Shown: one piece after another, positions 10,051 to 19,004 of the stretch
Layout: each line of letters opens with the position of its first letter
How positions within the stretch are numbered: position 1 is the first letter of the stretch
Source of the DNA: JBEBVQ01 sp037190845
GTDB lineage: Bacteria; Bacteroidota; Bacteroidia; Chitinophagales; Chitinophagaceae
Assembly (NCBI GenBank): GCA_037190845.1
Contig: JBBCJI010000028.1
Coordinates: 10,181-74,180 of the forward strand
DNA length: 64,000 bases
Direction of reading: 5' to 3'
Made by a program: the position numbers and the translations under genes
Notes under the pieces: generated by a model
Databases searched by the model: none
What the model saw: the letters and a program-made list of their open reading frames with translations, nothing else
What the model was told of the DNA's origin: nothing

Positions 10051-10117
10051 GTATGACCGGTAAATGCTAATTGCAGAAGTTTTCATATCGCGTCCGGTCA
10101 AGTTTCCCTTACCATGG

Positions 10118-10147
10118 AAGCCTCACTGTTTACATACAGTGAGGCTT
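10118..10147 (+). terminator. Second hairpin terminator
   Basis: A perfect 12-bp stem (AAGCCTCACTGT / ACAGTGAGGCTT) with a six-base loop is followed by a T-rich stretch. It lies 68 bases after the first terminator, with no gene between them. Confidence 0.65.
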
Positions 10148-10380
10148 TCTTGATTTTACATAAATTATATTAACCATTTTCGTTCAAATTGTCTCGTGTA
10201 ATATTTACGGCGTATACGACAGGTTAAATTTGAAACATCTCTTTATTATCTGTTTGTTATTTATGGTGAATGAGCCTTTGTGCTGATGTGACGCAGTGGT
10301 TCAGCAGGCTATATTTGCGCAGTATATTTTGGAGGGAGAAGTCCCGTAGTATTCACTGTTTAAAGAAGGATCTGGTGTCA
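10148..10380 (+). other. AT-rich intergenic region with promoter-like element
   Basis: No gene is visible. TATATTTG at 10310-10317 is an exact -7 consensus 71 bases before the ATG of the broken gene copy that follows, a layout similar to the intact paralogue (60 bases between its TAAGTTTG and ATG). The copy therefore seems to have kept its promoter. Confidence 0.5.
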
Positions 10381-10813
10381 ATGAACGCTCATGTCATCCC
10401 TTTGTACAGAGGGCGAAGGATTAAGTTTTTTTTACCGTCTGGTAGAATTGTTTTCTCCGAATAAAATTGCCGGAAAAAAATATTATTTCGGTGTTCAGAC
10501 AGGTATATGTTTGTCTTTTCTACTGTTTTCCGTCTTTTCATCCGGACAGATAGAAGGCCCCTGTATGGTGGTTGCCGGTCAATCCGCAACATGGACTTCC
10601 GGCATGTTGGCTACGACATCTTTTACATGGAATGTAAATGGAGCCATGAGTAACCTCCCGTTGCCCGTAGCACTTGATGCCCGTGATGCGGGTGTTACAT
10701 ATTGTATACACCGCATGTTTGTTTTAAAGGAGAGAGATTGCCGGATTTCGTACCGTTCATACCGGATACCCGATGATTACTGCTGTAGCTCTCATGTAAT
10801 ATTCTGGTCATAA
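10381..10813 (+). pseudogene. Truncated, frameshifted copy of the N-terminus of the next gene
   Basis: The start MNAHV (ATG at 10381) matches MNANV of the gene at 10882. That frame stops at 10464, and homology continues in the next frame: a hydrophobic signal-like segment (CLSFLLFSVFSSGQ), then IEGPCMVVAGQSATWTSGM, parallel to ISGPGTVIAGQPATWTSDM in the intact gene, and SFTWN, DARD against SYTWN, IARE. The similarity ends near 10700, and the remaining residues up to the stop at 10813 resemble nothing in the intact protein. I infer a partial gene duplication that decayed through a frameshift and loss of about 95% of the coding region. A short exported protein of 140 residues from the ATG at 10391 is possible but unlikely. 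Confidence 0.7.
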
Positions 10814-10821
10814 TGTCTGGC

Positions 10822-10829
10822 TAAGTTTG
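10822..10829 (+). promoter_or_regulatory. -7 promoter element of the type B T9SS protein
   Basis: TAAGTTTG fits TAnnTTTG and is 60 bases before the ATG at 10882. Confidence 0.5.
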
Positions 10830-10881
10830 CATGAGCACTAACATCCTGTTTCGTGAATTGAATAAAGAGAATAATTAGCTT

Positions 10882-13800
10882 ATGAACGCTAACGTTACAA
10901 TTAAACACTGCTATCACAACCGGGAAAGGACTGTTTTGTTTTCCATGGTTATCAAATTCCGGTACTTGAGAAGAGTAGGGTGGGATGTAGGCTGTGTGCT
11001 AATTCAGGGGCTTATTATCGTTGCTTTGTTTGCATGTGCCGGCTATTCCCAGATATCCGGTCCCGGAACCGTAATTGCCGGCCAGCCCGCAACATGGACA
11101 TCTGATATGTCGGCCAGTACTTCTTATACATGGAATACAGGCAGTATCAGCAATCAGCCAGTGCCTCCCGGTTTGATTGCGAGGGAAGTGGCGACGGGAG
11201 CAATAGGTGTGCCGGATTATCCGAGTGTATGGTATGACCCTTCCAATGGTCATTGGTACGCATTTTTTCTGTCGGGGGGTATTACTGTGGCAGCTTTTGG
11301 CCCTGCGGATTTATGGCGTGTGGATCTGGGCACGGATCCTTCGTCCGGTACGCCGCCGGGCGGAGGGAACCCGACCAATCTTGGTAATTTCGGATTACAT
11401 GCTGGCGCTACAGGAAACACGGATTGTGCTCATGCTATTATATATGACAGTACTCGTGGGGAATGGTCTTGCTTTATTATGCGTACCGGCACGCCGGTGG
11501 TTATGCATCGTATAGACTTTGGAACTACCCTGGCTAACAATCCGACGACATCAACTGCGGTGAATATAGCAGCGGGAATGGGTGGACAGGTTGCAGGATC
11601 CAAGATGATGTATGATCGCGGAAGGTATATTCTGTTTGTCGGAAGCCGGTGGGGGCAACCTGTTCGGGTGAATTTTGGCCCTGATGTGCACAATGTAAAC
11701 CCTGCTTGCGATATGATGCCCAATATCGTGACGCACGGTGTGGGTATAGGCACACATGCGGCACGTTCATCCGCACTTGAGATTGCGTATCAGAACGGTA
11801 ACTGGTATATGTTTACGTCTACTACCGATGTGGCCGGCAACGGAGGCAACAAACTCTGGCGTCATGATTTTGGACCGGATCTGATGAGTGCCCCCAGCCG
11901 GCTTACCGGATTGGGGATGGCCGGTCTGGGCTCACACTACTGGGCGGTCAGAATTATTCCGGGATTGTGCGGCAAGGAGTTTTACGGTTATGCGCAGCAT
12001 TCACAGGGATACATTCAGCGTATGGACTTCAACGGGGATCTGGAATCGGTACCTGTAGTTACCGGTAATGTAGGTACGAGGGGAAGTAACGGCTGGCCGG
12101 TTGTGGGCCCCAATACCCCCTGGGACCCCAGTGGATTTCACACGTTTGTTTATAAGGACAGTCTGTATGCGCTCACCTCCGGCCATTCCTGGAAGAAATT
12201 GTATATCACCAACCTGAACTATAATTTCGGTTCAGCACCGGTACATAAATACCCCTCAGACAATACGTATACACATACGTTTACCACTCCGGGGACGTAC
12301 GATATCTCACTCACAGTAAATCTGGACGGGTATGGATCTGCTCAGGTCTGCCGTACGATCAAGGTTGTAAATGAGCCGGTATACAGTGTGGCGCCTGCAT
12401 CAGTATGTGCGCCGGATACGATTGTTTACGAAGTTGACACCATGCAGGGTATTACCTTATGGGAATGGGATTATACAGGCGCCGGTGTGCTGTACAGTAC
12501 TGTAACTACGGATGCAAGAAATGAGCTGATTTTTACGGCTGCGGCTACAGATGGAACGCTTCGTGTTCGTGCCACAGGTGGTTTCGGTACGAGTGCCTAT
12601 GCAGACACGTTGATCCGCGTGCGTCGGACGCCTTCTGTGACGCTGTCTCCTGCAGGCGCTCATGATATCTGCGATGGCGACAGCCTTCGTCTTACCGCAG
12701 ATGCCGATATACCTGTACAATACCAGTGGCAGCTTAACGGCGGCGTACAACCCGGGGATGCGGCGCATCATGATGCGATGGCAACGGGTGATTATACGGT
12801 TATCGTCACAACTCCCGATGGTTATTGTCCGGCTATTTCGGATCCTGTCCATATACTGGTACATCCGCAGCCTTTGGCCGACTTGGGTAAAGATACCAAT
12901 ATCTGTGAGAGCGCGCTGCCGCTCAGGTTGCATTCATTGACCCCGGTTCCGCCCGGTACGCACTATGTATGGAGCAATGGCTTGTCGGTCCCGGAGACAG
13001 ACATCGTACGCGACGGCATACACTGGCTGGAGGTATCCCTGGGCAGTTGTACGCACCGTGATTCGATCCTGGTACGTGCCATCCCGGATCCGTATGTATT
13101 TATCGGCGCGGATACGATCATTTGTGAACAGTTCCCGGTGCGCATAGGCACGGAGATCGCCGGGGCAGCGCATCTGTGGAATACGGGTGCTTCGGGTGCG
13201 TATATCTCTGCTCATGCTACGGGGCGTTATATTTTGTCTGTGGATATGGATGGCTGTGTGGTACGGGATACGATAGATATTACAGCGTTACCGGTACCTG
13301 TTATAGATCTGGGGGGCGACCGGGATATATGTCCTGAGCAGACAATCGTACTGGACGGGAGATATGGGGGCAATAGTAATTATGGCTGGAATACGGGGTC
13401 AACCGATGCGCTCTTTACCGCTACGGCTGCGGGTGTGTATGGTGTTGTTGTGGTTACGGAACATGGTTGTGTAGGTGGGGATACGGTTACATTGCATTAT
13501 TATCCGAAGCCCACGGTGTCTTTGGGGCCCGATACGACAGTCTGTGGGGAAACCTCGCTGGTGTTGAGTCCGTGGCGTATCAATACAGATTCACTGATAT
13601 GGTCTGATGGTTCCGTATCACAATCGTATACTGTTGCTTACGGAGGTGAATATCGGGTAACGGCTGTCAACAAATGTGGTATCGTACATGATACTATCCG
13701 GGTAAAGGATATTTACTGTGATATATGGATACCGGAAGCATTTACTCCCAATAATGATGGTCTGAATGATATATTCCGTGCTCTGGGCAACCTGGCCAGG

Positions 13801-13992
13801 ATAGAAGGATTCCGGCTGAGTGTTTATAACAGGTGGGGGGAAAGAGTTTTTTATACGGAGGATAAAACAAGGGGGTGGGACGGAACTCAGAAAGGGGCGC
13901 CGCCGCTATCGGGCACTTATCTGTACCTGCTGGAATATACATGGGGCGGTAACCCGTATGAACAGAAAGGGACGTTTCATCTGATTCTTTAA
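10882..13992 (+). CDS. Large surface protein with gliding-motility-type (T9SS type B) C-terminal domain
   Basis: A 1036-residue exported protein. The ATG at 10882 is kept because the upstream broken copy begins with the same codons; an alternative Met at 10945 would give a shorter signal peptide (VLIQGLIIVALFACAGYSQ). Residues about 75-455 are rich in W/Y/G repeats that look like a beta-propeller (for example SVWYDPSNGHWYAFF and WYMFTSTTDVAGNGGNKLW). A PKD-like domain follows (TYTHTFTTPGTYDISLTV), then four to five Ig/PKD-like modules starting with DLGKDTNIC-type strands. The last 90 residues (from WIPEAFTPNNDGLNDIFRA through YNRWGERVFYT to the C-terminus) are the gliding motility-associated, type B T9SS domain, found on surface adhesins such as SprB-like proteins. 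The binding target is unknown. Confidence 0.92.
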   Translation: MNANVTIKHCYHNRERTVLFSMVIKFRYLRRVGWDVGCVLIQGLIIVALFACAGYSQISGPGTVIAGQPATWTSDMSASTSYTWNTGSISNQPVPPGLIAREVATGAIGVPDYPSVWYDPSNGHWYAFFLSGGITVAAFGPADLWRVDLGTDPSSGTPPGGGNPTNLGNFGLHAGATGNTDCAHAIIYDSTRGEWSCFIMRTGTPVVMHRIDFGTTLANNPTTSTAVNIAAGMGGQVAGSKMMYDRGRYILFVGSRWGQPVRVNFGPDVHNVNPACDMMPNIVTHGVGIGTHAARSSALEIAYQNGNWYMFTSTTDVAGNGGNKLWRHDFGPDLMSAPSRLTGLGMAGLGSHYWAVRIIPGLCGKEFYGYAQHSQGYIQRMDFNGDLESVPVVTGNVGTRGSNGWPVVGPNTPWDPSGFHTFVYKDSLYALTSGHSWKKLYITNLNYNFGSAPVHKYPSDNTYTHTFTTPGTYDISLTVNLDGYGSAQVCRTIKVVNEPVYSVAPASVCAPDTIVYEVDTMQGITLWEWDYTGAGVLYSTVTTDARNELIFTAAATDGTLRVRATGGFGTSAYADTLIRVRRTPSVTLSPAGAHDICDGDSLRLTADADIPVQYQWQLNGGVQPGDAAHHDAMATGDYTVIVTTPDGYCPAISDPVHILVHPQPLADLGKDTNICESALPLRLHSLTPVPPGTHYVWSNGLSVPETDIVRDGIHWLEVSLGSCTHRDSILVRAIPDPYVFIGADTIICEQFPVRIGTEIAGAAHLWNTGASGAYISAHATGRYILSVDMDGCVVRDTIDITALPVPVIDLGGDRDICPEQTIVLDGRYGGNSNYGWNTGSTDALFTATAAGVYGVVVVTEHGCVGGDTVTLHYYPKPTVSLGPDTTVCGETSLVLSPWRINTDSLIWSDGSVSQSYTVAYGGEYRVTAVNKCGIVHDTIRVKDIYCDIWIPEAFTPNNDGLNDIFRALGNLARIEGFRLSVYNRWGERVFYTEDKTRGWDGTQKGAPPLSGTYLYLLEYTWGGNPYEQKGTFHLIL

Positions 13993-14213
13993 ATTGTTAA
14001 ATAGGTTGTTTATCTGTAAAGATGTCCCGCGGGGAGGGGGATGAGGTCACTATGAATACATGAGTTAAACCGTAAAATTTCTCAAAGAATTAAACAGTAC
14101 AAACAACGGTTGTTTTTTTGATTTAACCTTTTCACTCAACGTAAACACAATTCAAATTCAGCTTTGTTCTCTCAATAAATTGGGAAAGTGAAGCAAGTTT
14201 AAAAATTAACATA

Positions 14214-17200
14214 ATGTCCAGACACTATAGTTTTTTGACGTTTATCTTAGTAAGCCTGATGCCTGCTCTTGTATGTGCGCAGGATACCATTGCTCTTTGG
14301 ACTTTTGAGAACACGGCGCTTACTCAGGCCACGGGACTCATGGGTACTTATGGTCCGATCAGTCCGGAAACGGGCAGGGGAGGTCTGACCAGAACTGCTT
14401 CAAGCGGAACTTATGCGGTTGTTTTTGCTAATGCCGGAAATGGCAATGCCCGATCATTCACGGCTACTAACTGGGCAACGATTGGAGACAATATCCAGTT
14501 TCGGGTAAACACAGTCAGCAGAACTAATATTCAGTTGAAATTCGAACAAGCCGGTCCTGCCGCCGGCGCCCGTGATTTTAAGGTGTCTTACAGCACGAAT
14601 GGTACCGCCTTTACCGATGTGCCGAATGGTAGCTACCAGGCCTTGCAAATGAATCCGAATTGGAATAATACCACGTACCAGTCGGGTTATGCATACACCT
14701 TTAATCTGCCTGCTGCACTCAATGACGCGGGTGATGTCTATATCAGGATTTCTCTTACTTCAACGACGACAGTAAATGGAAATACTACCGGCACTTCCAC
14801 CAATACCCGTTTCGACAATGTGCTTGTTACCGGCACCCTGATGCCGGGTGTCGGCCCGATTACCAATGTGGCCGCCAGCAAGACTTCTTTATGCACCTCG
14901 GACGGCCCCGTGTCCGTATCCTTCAATACCACTACCACCGTTCCCACTACGTACACTGCCGAGCTCTCTGACGCATCCGGCAGCTTTGCAACGCCGGTAG
15001 TTATTGGTAGTGGTACCGCATCCCCCATCGTTGTCACTATTCCAACGGGCATTTCGAACAGCGCCAACTATCGTATCCGTGTGACTACACCGGCTCTGAT
15101 CAGCCAAAACTCGGCTGGCCCAGTCTCTATATCTTCGTCGCCCACCTTTACGTCGCACCCGTCTGATGTGACCGCATGTGAGGGGGGGATTCTGAACGTC
15201 GAAGGACAAAGTGCTGATGCGCAAAATTTTCAGTGGCTTTACAATGGGAACCTGATAACCGGTAATCCGTATGCTGCATACACGGTGACCACGACCAGGC
15301 TTAGCGATGCCGGAAATTACCGGTTAATTATTGGACGCAACGGATGTTATGATACGTCTAATACAGCAGTGGTTACGGTAAATCCCAGTACTATGCCTAA
15401 TAATGCTACCGTAAGCGGTTCCCGGGTTATCGGGTTCGGCAATCTTTCGCTGAATTTGTCAATCATTGCCGGTGATGGCAGTTGTGGCAGACTGGCGAGA
15501 TTTTATCTCCCTCCCACCATTACCACCTCTTTGGGTATAGCTACCGTTACAGTTACCGCAGGTGCGCCGCAACGGGCGGGAGCTAGTGGTCCCTGGTACG
15601 TCGGCAGATATTATAAGGTAGACGTTCCCATCCAGCCTACCGCTCCTGTCGGTGTAAGCTTCTATTTTACGCCGCAGGATTTTACGGCTTATAATCAGTC
15701 GGCTCCTCCTGCACAGCAAATTGTGGTAAATCAGACCGCGCAGACACTGGGTAATTTGTATTTCTCCAGGCTTGCAGATATCAATGACCTGGGCACAAGC
15801 AACGGGACGTTGATAACACCGGACTCCGTTAAATTTGAGAACGGATACTGGAAGGTTAGCCTGACTACGACGATGCTGCTTGGTAGCCATACTTTCTATC
15901 CGCACGGCGGTAATCTGGCTCCTTGCCCGACCCCGACAATTGCTATTACACCAAGTGCAAATAATACCTGTTCCGGCACTACTGTGCACTTTTCTGCGAC
16001 TGTGACGAATCCGGGTACCGTGCCGGGGTATCAATGGAAGGTAAACGGTGCTAACGTCTCTACCAGCTCATCCTATAGCTATACGCCCGCAAACGGAGAT
16101 ACAGTAATTTGTGTGCTGACCAATGCAGACTGTGTGAATCCGACAACCGCAACAAGTAATAAAATCACGATGCTGGTATCAACCCCGGTTACACCGGATA
16201 TCGCCATTTCGGCCAGCGATACCAATGTCTGTTCCGGTGTTCAGGTGACCTACACGGCCACGATAAACCATGGCGGTACAACTCCTGCTTATCAGTGGAA
16301 AGTAAATGGCACCAATACAGGAAGCAACAGCACAACTTTTATTTACACACCCAACCAGGGGGATATCATTACCTGCGCACTGACCAGCAATGTTGTTTGT
16401 CCGACATCCAATGGGCCTGTGCCGAGTAATCCAATTACCATGCAGGTTACGCCAACGGTTACGCCGGATGTTGTCATTTCGGCCAGTGATACCAGCTTCT
16501 GTTCCGGCGTTCAGGTTACCTACACAGCCGCGGGAAACCATGGTGGATCAGCTCCTGTTTACCAATGGAAAGTAAATGGTACAAATGCAGGAAGCGGTGG
16601 TGTTGCATTTGATTATGTGCCGGTTGATGGTGATGTGATCTCTTGTGAGTTGACCAGTAATGCTTCCTGCCTGGCTTCCAACATCCCGGCAGTAAGTAAT
16701 ACGATCACGGCACATGTGATCGCGCCTGTTACAGCTGCTGTCAATGTTACTGCCAATCCTCCCGGTAATGTAGCAGAAGGTACGCCGATCGTATATACGG
16801 CTAATGTATCCGGAACAACTGTGTATAGTCTGGATTGGTATGTGAACAACCAGCTGATACAACAACAGCAAAATCCGGATAACTCGATTACAAGACCTGC
16901 CGGAGCAGTGTCTGATACCGTTTACGTAATTTTAAAAGTGGATGGATGTTTCACGGATTCGGTGTATGCTTCAAACCGGGTAGTGGTGACGCCGGTCACG
17001 AATATTCCGAAGCGTGCTGCAGAATTAGGCTTGAAGTTTTATCCGAATCCTGTTTTGAATTATTTGACGGTTGAGGCGAATGGTAGTGAGCTGGTGGAGG
17101 TACAATTGCTCAACCTGATCGGCCAGACCATTCAATCAGAAAAAGCAATAACCAATAAAAAGCACGTAGTGAATATTGCCCACTTCGGGCCAGGCGTTTA

Positions 17201-17270
17201 CTACATTAAAGTGTGGATGACTCGGCAGGGAAAAGAATACGTGGTGACCGAGAAAATTATTAGAGATTAA
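14214..17270 (+). CDS. Ig-like-repeat surface protein, T9SS type A sorting domain
   Basis: A 1018-residue exported protein with a clear signal peptide (SFLTFILVSLMPALVCAQ). Residues 25-205 begin with TIALWTFEN, an N-terminal jelly-roll-like domain common in Bacteroidota surface proteins. Ig-like modules follow, including one with QNFQWLYNG...SDAGNYRLII (about 325-390). Three tandem modules of about 90 residues with the core YQWKVNG then occur (about 575-840). The C-terminal 80 residues (LKFYPNPVLNYLTVEAN ... VVTEKIIRD) are a type A T9SS sorting domain. No catalytic motif is seen, so it is probably a structural or adhesive surface protein. It follows the type B protein by 220 bases without an evident terminator, so the two may be co-transcribed. 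Confidence 0.92.
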   Translation: MSRHYSFLTFILVSLMPALVCAQDTIALWTFENTALTQATGLMGTYGPISPETGRGGLTRTASSGTYAVVFANAGNGNARSFTATNWATIGDNIQFRVNTVSRTNIQLKFEQAGPAAGARDFKVSYSTNGTAFTDVPNGSYQALQMNPNWNNTTYQSGYAYTFNLPAALNDAGDVYIRISLTSTTTVNGNTTGTSTNTRFDNVLVTGTLMPGVGPITNVAASKTSLCTSDGPVSVSFNTTTTVPTTYTAELSDASGSFATPVVIGSGTASPIVVTIPTGISNSANYRIRVTTPALISQNSAGPVSISSSPTFTSHPSDVTACEGGILNVEGQSADAQNFQWLYNGNLITGNPYAAYTVTTTRLSDAGNYRLIIGRNGCYDTSNTAVVTVNPSTMPNNATVSGSRVIGFGNLSLNLSIIAGDGSCGRLARFYLPPTITTSLGIATVTVTAGAPQRAGASGPWYVGRYYKVDVPIQPTAPVGVSFYFTPQDFTAYNQSAPPAQQIVVNQTAQTLGNLYFSRLADINDLGTSNGTLITPDSVKFENGYWKVSLTTTMLLGSHTFYPHGGNLAPCPTPTIAITPSANNTCSGTTVHFSATVTNPGTVPGYQWKVNGANVSTSSSYSYTPANGDTVICVLTNADCVNPTTATSNKITMLVSTPVTPDIAISASDTNVCSGVQVTYTATINHGGTTPAYQWKVNGTNTGSNSTTFIYTPNQGDIITCALTSNVVCPTSNGPVPSNPITMQVTPTVTPDVVISASDTSFCSGVQVTYTAAGNHGGSAPVYQWKVNGTNAGSGGVAFDYVPVDGDVISCELTSNASCLASNIPAVSNTITAHVIAPVTAAVNVTANPPGNVAEGTPIVYTANVSGTTVYSLDWYVNNQLIQQQQNPDNSITRPAGAVSDTVYVILKVDGCFTDSVYASNRVVVTPVTNIPKRAAELGLKFYPNPVLNYLTVEANGSELVEVQLLNLIGQTIQSEKAITNKKHVVNIAHFGPGVYYIKVWMTRQGKEYVVTEKIIRD
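15930..16730 (+). repeat. Three tandem Ig-like coding repeats of about 270 bases
   Basis: The second and third copies begin at 16191 and 16461, exactly 270 bases apart, and share long near-identical stretches (such as GCCATTTCGGCCAG against GTCATTTCGGCCAG and TGGAAAGTAAATGG in both). The first copy is more diverged. The repeat unit encodes an Ig-like module with YQWKVNG. Confidence 0.8.
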
Positions 17271-17571
17271 GTAGCGGATCTTTTTTAATGGGGTGGTGGT
17301 TTGTAAAAAGAACCAAGCCCCACCGGACAGAATCACTTTTAATTTGTCGGTTCCAGGCTCGGGGATCCGGGATTCAAAGTGTCCGGTAAGGTTACAATGA
17401 GACCTTCTACAGGAAAGGGTTTTAGTGAAATGAAACAGGTGTTTTTATAGGTGTTCGTATTGGTGTCGGAAACACTTTGTTTTCGCTATAAAATCACCAG
17501 AAAATAATTGATCCTGTAAAACGTATAAAAACACCCAACCCCATTAGGGCATTCCTGCATTTTAAAACACA
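17271..17571. other. Intergenic region without recognisable gene
   Basis: This lies between the T9SS gene and the tRNA terminator. No open reading frame with family similarity and no strong repeat was seen. Confidence 0.5.
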
Positions 17572-17602
17572 AAAAGCCCACAATAATTAATTGTGGGCTT
17601 TT
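17572..17602 (-). terminator. Terminator of tRNA-Pro
   Basis: A perfect 13-bp stem (AAAAGCCCACAAT / ATTGTGGGCTTTT) with a five-base loop ends in T's on the minus strand, four bases after the tRNA 3' end. It also reads as a terminator on the plus strand. Confidence 0.85.
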
Positions 17603-17605
17603 AAG

Positions 17606-17679
17606 TCGGGACGACTAGATTCGAACTAGCGACCCCTTGCACCCCATGCAAGTGCGCTACCGGGCTGCGCTACGTCCCG
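17606..17679 (-). tRNA. tRNA-Pro (anticodon GGG)
   Basis: The 74-base minus-strand sequence folds into a cloverleaf. The acceptor arms CGGGACG and CGTCCCG pair perfectly, with discriminator A. The anticodon stem CTTGC/GCAAG encloses the loop ATGGGGT, giving anticodon GGG (reads CCC and CCU). The T loop TTCGAAT is present. The CCA end is not encoded. Confidence 0.95.
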
Positions 17680-17737
17680 AACATTAAAACCGGGCTGCAA
17701 AGGTATGATTTCTTCTGATCTAAACCAACAGGCCGGA

Positions 17738-18928
17738 TCAGGAAATTACACCCAATTCTTTCCCGATCCGGGTAAATGCGTCTATTGCTTTGTCCAGGTG
17801 CTGCCGCTCATGCGCAGCCGATATCTGTACACGGATACGCGCCTGACCTTTGGCCACTACCGGATAGAAAAAGCCGATTACATAGATACCTTCATCCAGT
17901 AGCTTTGCAGCCATTTGTTGTGCAAGCGGCGCATCGTAGAGCATGATCGGCGTAATAGGATGTACGCCTGGCTTTATGTCGAAACCGGCTTCTGTCATTT
18001 TACCGCGGAAGTATATTGTGTTTTCCTCTAATTTGTCACGGAGCTCGGTTGTTTCGCTCAATAACTCCAGCACAGCAATAGAAGCGCCTACCACCGCAGG
18101 TGCAACTGTATTGGAGAACAGGTACGGACGGCTGCGCTGGCGCAGCATTTCTATAATTTCTTTCTTTCCGCTGGTAAACCCGCCCGAAGCGCCGCCCAGG
18201 GCTTTCCCCAATGTGCCGGTGATGATGTCTATCCGGTCCATCACCCCGCAAAGCTCATGCACGCCGCGGCCGGTCTTGCCCATAAAGCCGGACGAATGGC
18301 TTTCGTCTATCATAATCAGGGCATCGTATTGATCCGCCAGGTCACAGATCTTATCCAGCTGGGCAATTGTGCCATCCATGGAGAATACCGAATCGGTAAC
18401 GATCAGGCGGGTGCGGGCCCCGGCATGTCCTTTGAGCTGCGCTTCGAGGTCGGCCATGTCATTGTGCTTGTAACGGGCGCGTTGCGCTTTACAGAGGCGT
18501 ACCCCGTCAATGATAGAAGCATGGTTTAGTTCATCGGAGATGATCACATCATCCGGTCCCAGTAGTGGCTCAAATACTCCGCCATTTGCATCAAAGCATG
18601 CCACGTAGAGGATGGTGTCTTCTGCTCCGAGAAACGCAGACAGTTTTGTTTCCAATTCCTTGTGTATATCCTGTGTGCCGCAGATAAAACGTACGGAGCT
18701 CATGCCGTAACCGCGATTGTCAATAGTCCTGTGCGCGGCTTCAATAACCTTGGGGTGTGAAGAAAGTCCGAGATAGTTATTGGCACAGAAATTTAATACT
18801 TTTTTTCCGTTGACCAGGATCTCCGGCCCCTGTTCGGATTCGATAATACGCTCAGCTTTGTATAAGCCGGCATCTTTTATTTCCTGGAGCTCCTGCTGCA
18901 GGCGTGTGTAGAAAGATGGACTGGACAT
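17738..18928 (-). CDS. kbl: Glycine C-acetyltransferase (2-amino-3-ketobutyrate CoA ligase)
   Basis: A 396-residue cytosolic PLP enzyme of the alpha-oxoamine synthase family. It catalyses cleavage of 2-amino-3-oxobutanoate with CoA to glycine and acetyl-CoA, the second step of threonine breakdown after threonine dehydrogenase. Length and motifs match Kbl: CANNYLGLSSHP, GYGMSSVRFICGTQDIHKELE, DELNHASIIDG, MIDESHSSGFMG, and TGTLGKALGGASGG with the Schiff-base lysine K242. The closest alternatives, serine palmitoyltransferase and 8-amino-7-oxononanoate synthase, fit less well because of the RFICGTQDIHK motif. It stands alone, with tdh not in the window, and has a TACTTTTG promoter element 26 bases upstream. 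Confidence 0.95.
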   Translation of the reverse strand: MSSPSFYTRLQQELQEIKDAGLYKAERIIESEQGPEILVNGKKVLNFCANNYLGLSSHPKVIEAAHRTIDNRGYGMSSVRFICGTQDIHKELETKLSAFLGAEDTILYVACFDANGGVFEPLLGPDDVIISDELNHASIIDGVRLCKAQRARYKHNDMADLEAQLKGHAGARTRLIVTDSVFSMDGTIAQLDKICDLADQYDALIMIDESHSSGFMGKTGRGVHELCGVMDRIDIITGTLGKALGGASGGFTSGKKEIIEMLRQRSRPYLFSNTVAPAVVGASIAVLELLSETTELRDKLEENTIYFRGKMTEAGFDIKPGVHPITPIMLYDAPLAQQMAAKLLDEGIYVIGFFYPVVAKGQARIRVQISAAHERQHLDKAIDAFTRIGKELGVIS

Positions 18929-18953
18929 GTGATTGTTGTACGTGTTTAAACAT

Positions 18954-18961
18954 CAAAAGTA
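18954..18961 (-). promoter_or_regulatory. -7 promoter element of kbl
   Basis: The minus strand reads TACTTTTG, an exact TAnnTTTG match 26 bases upstream of the kbl ATG. Confidence 0.6.
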
Positions 18962-18990
18962 ATTAATGATGCAACACAAAAAAAGTCCTT

Positions 18991-18998
18991 TATCTTTG
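18991..18998 (+). promoter_or_regulatory. -7 element abutting the start codon (possible leaderless mRNA)
   Basis: TATCTTTG matches TAnnTTTG exactly and ends seven bases before the ATG at 19005. Transcription would begin at or next to that ATG, which supports 19005 as the real start and rules against the in-frame ATG at 18966. Confidence 0.55.
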
Positions 18999-19004
18999 GA
19001 TCAC

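Noticed and set aside
10270..10464. A 64-residue open frame as a separate gene
   Set aside because: Only its end matches the N-terminus of the following gene; it is the first part of the frameshifted copy.
17606..17679. tRNA-Pro as an integration site for an island
   Set aside because: No integrase or direct repeat of the tRNA 3' end was found beside it.
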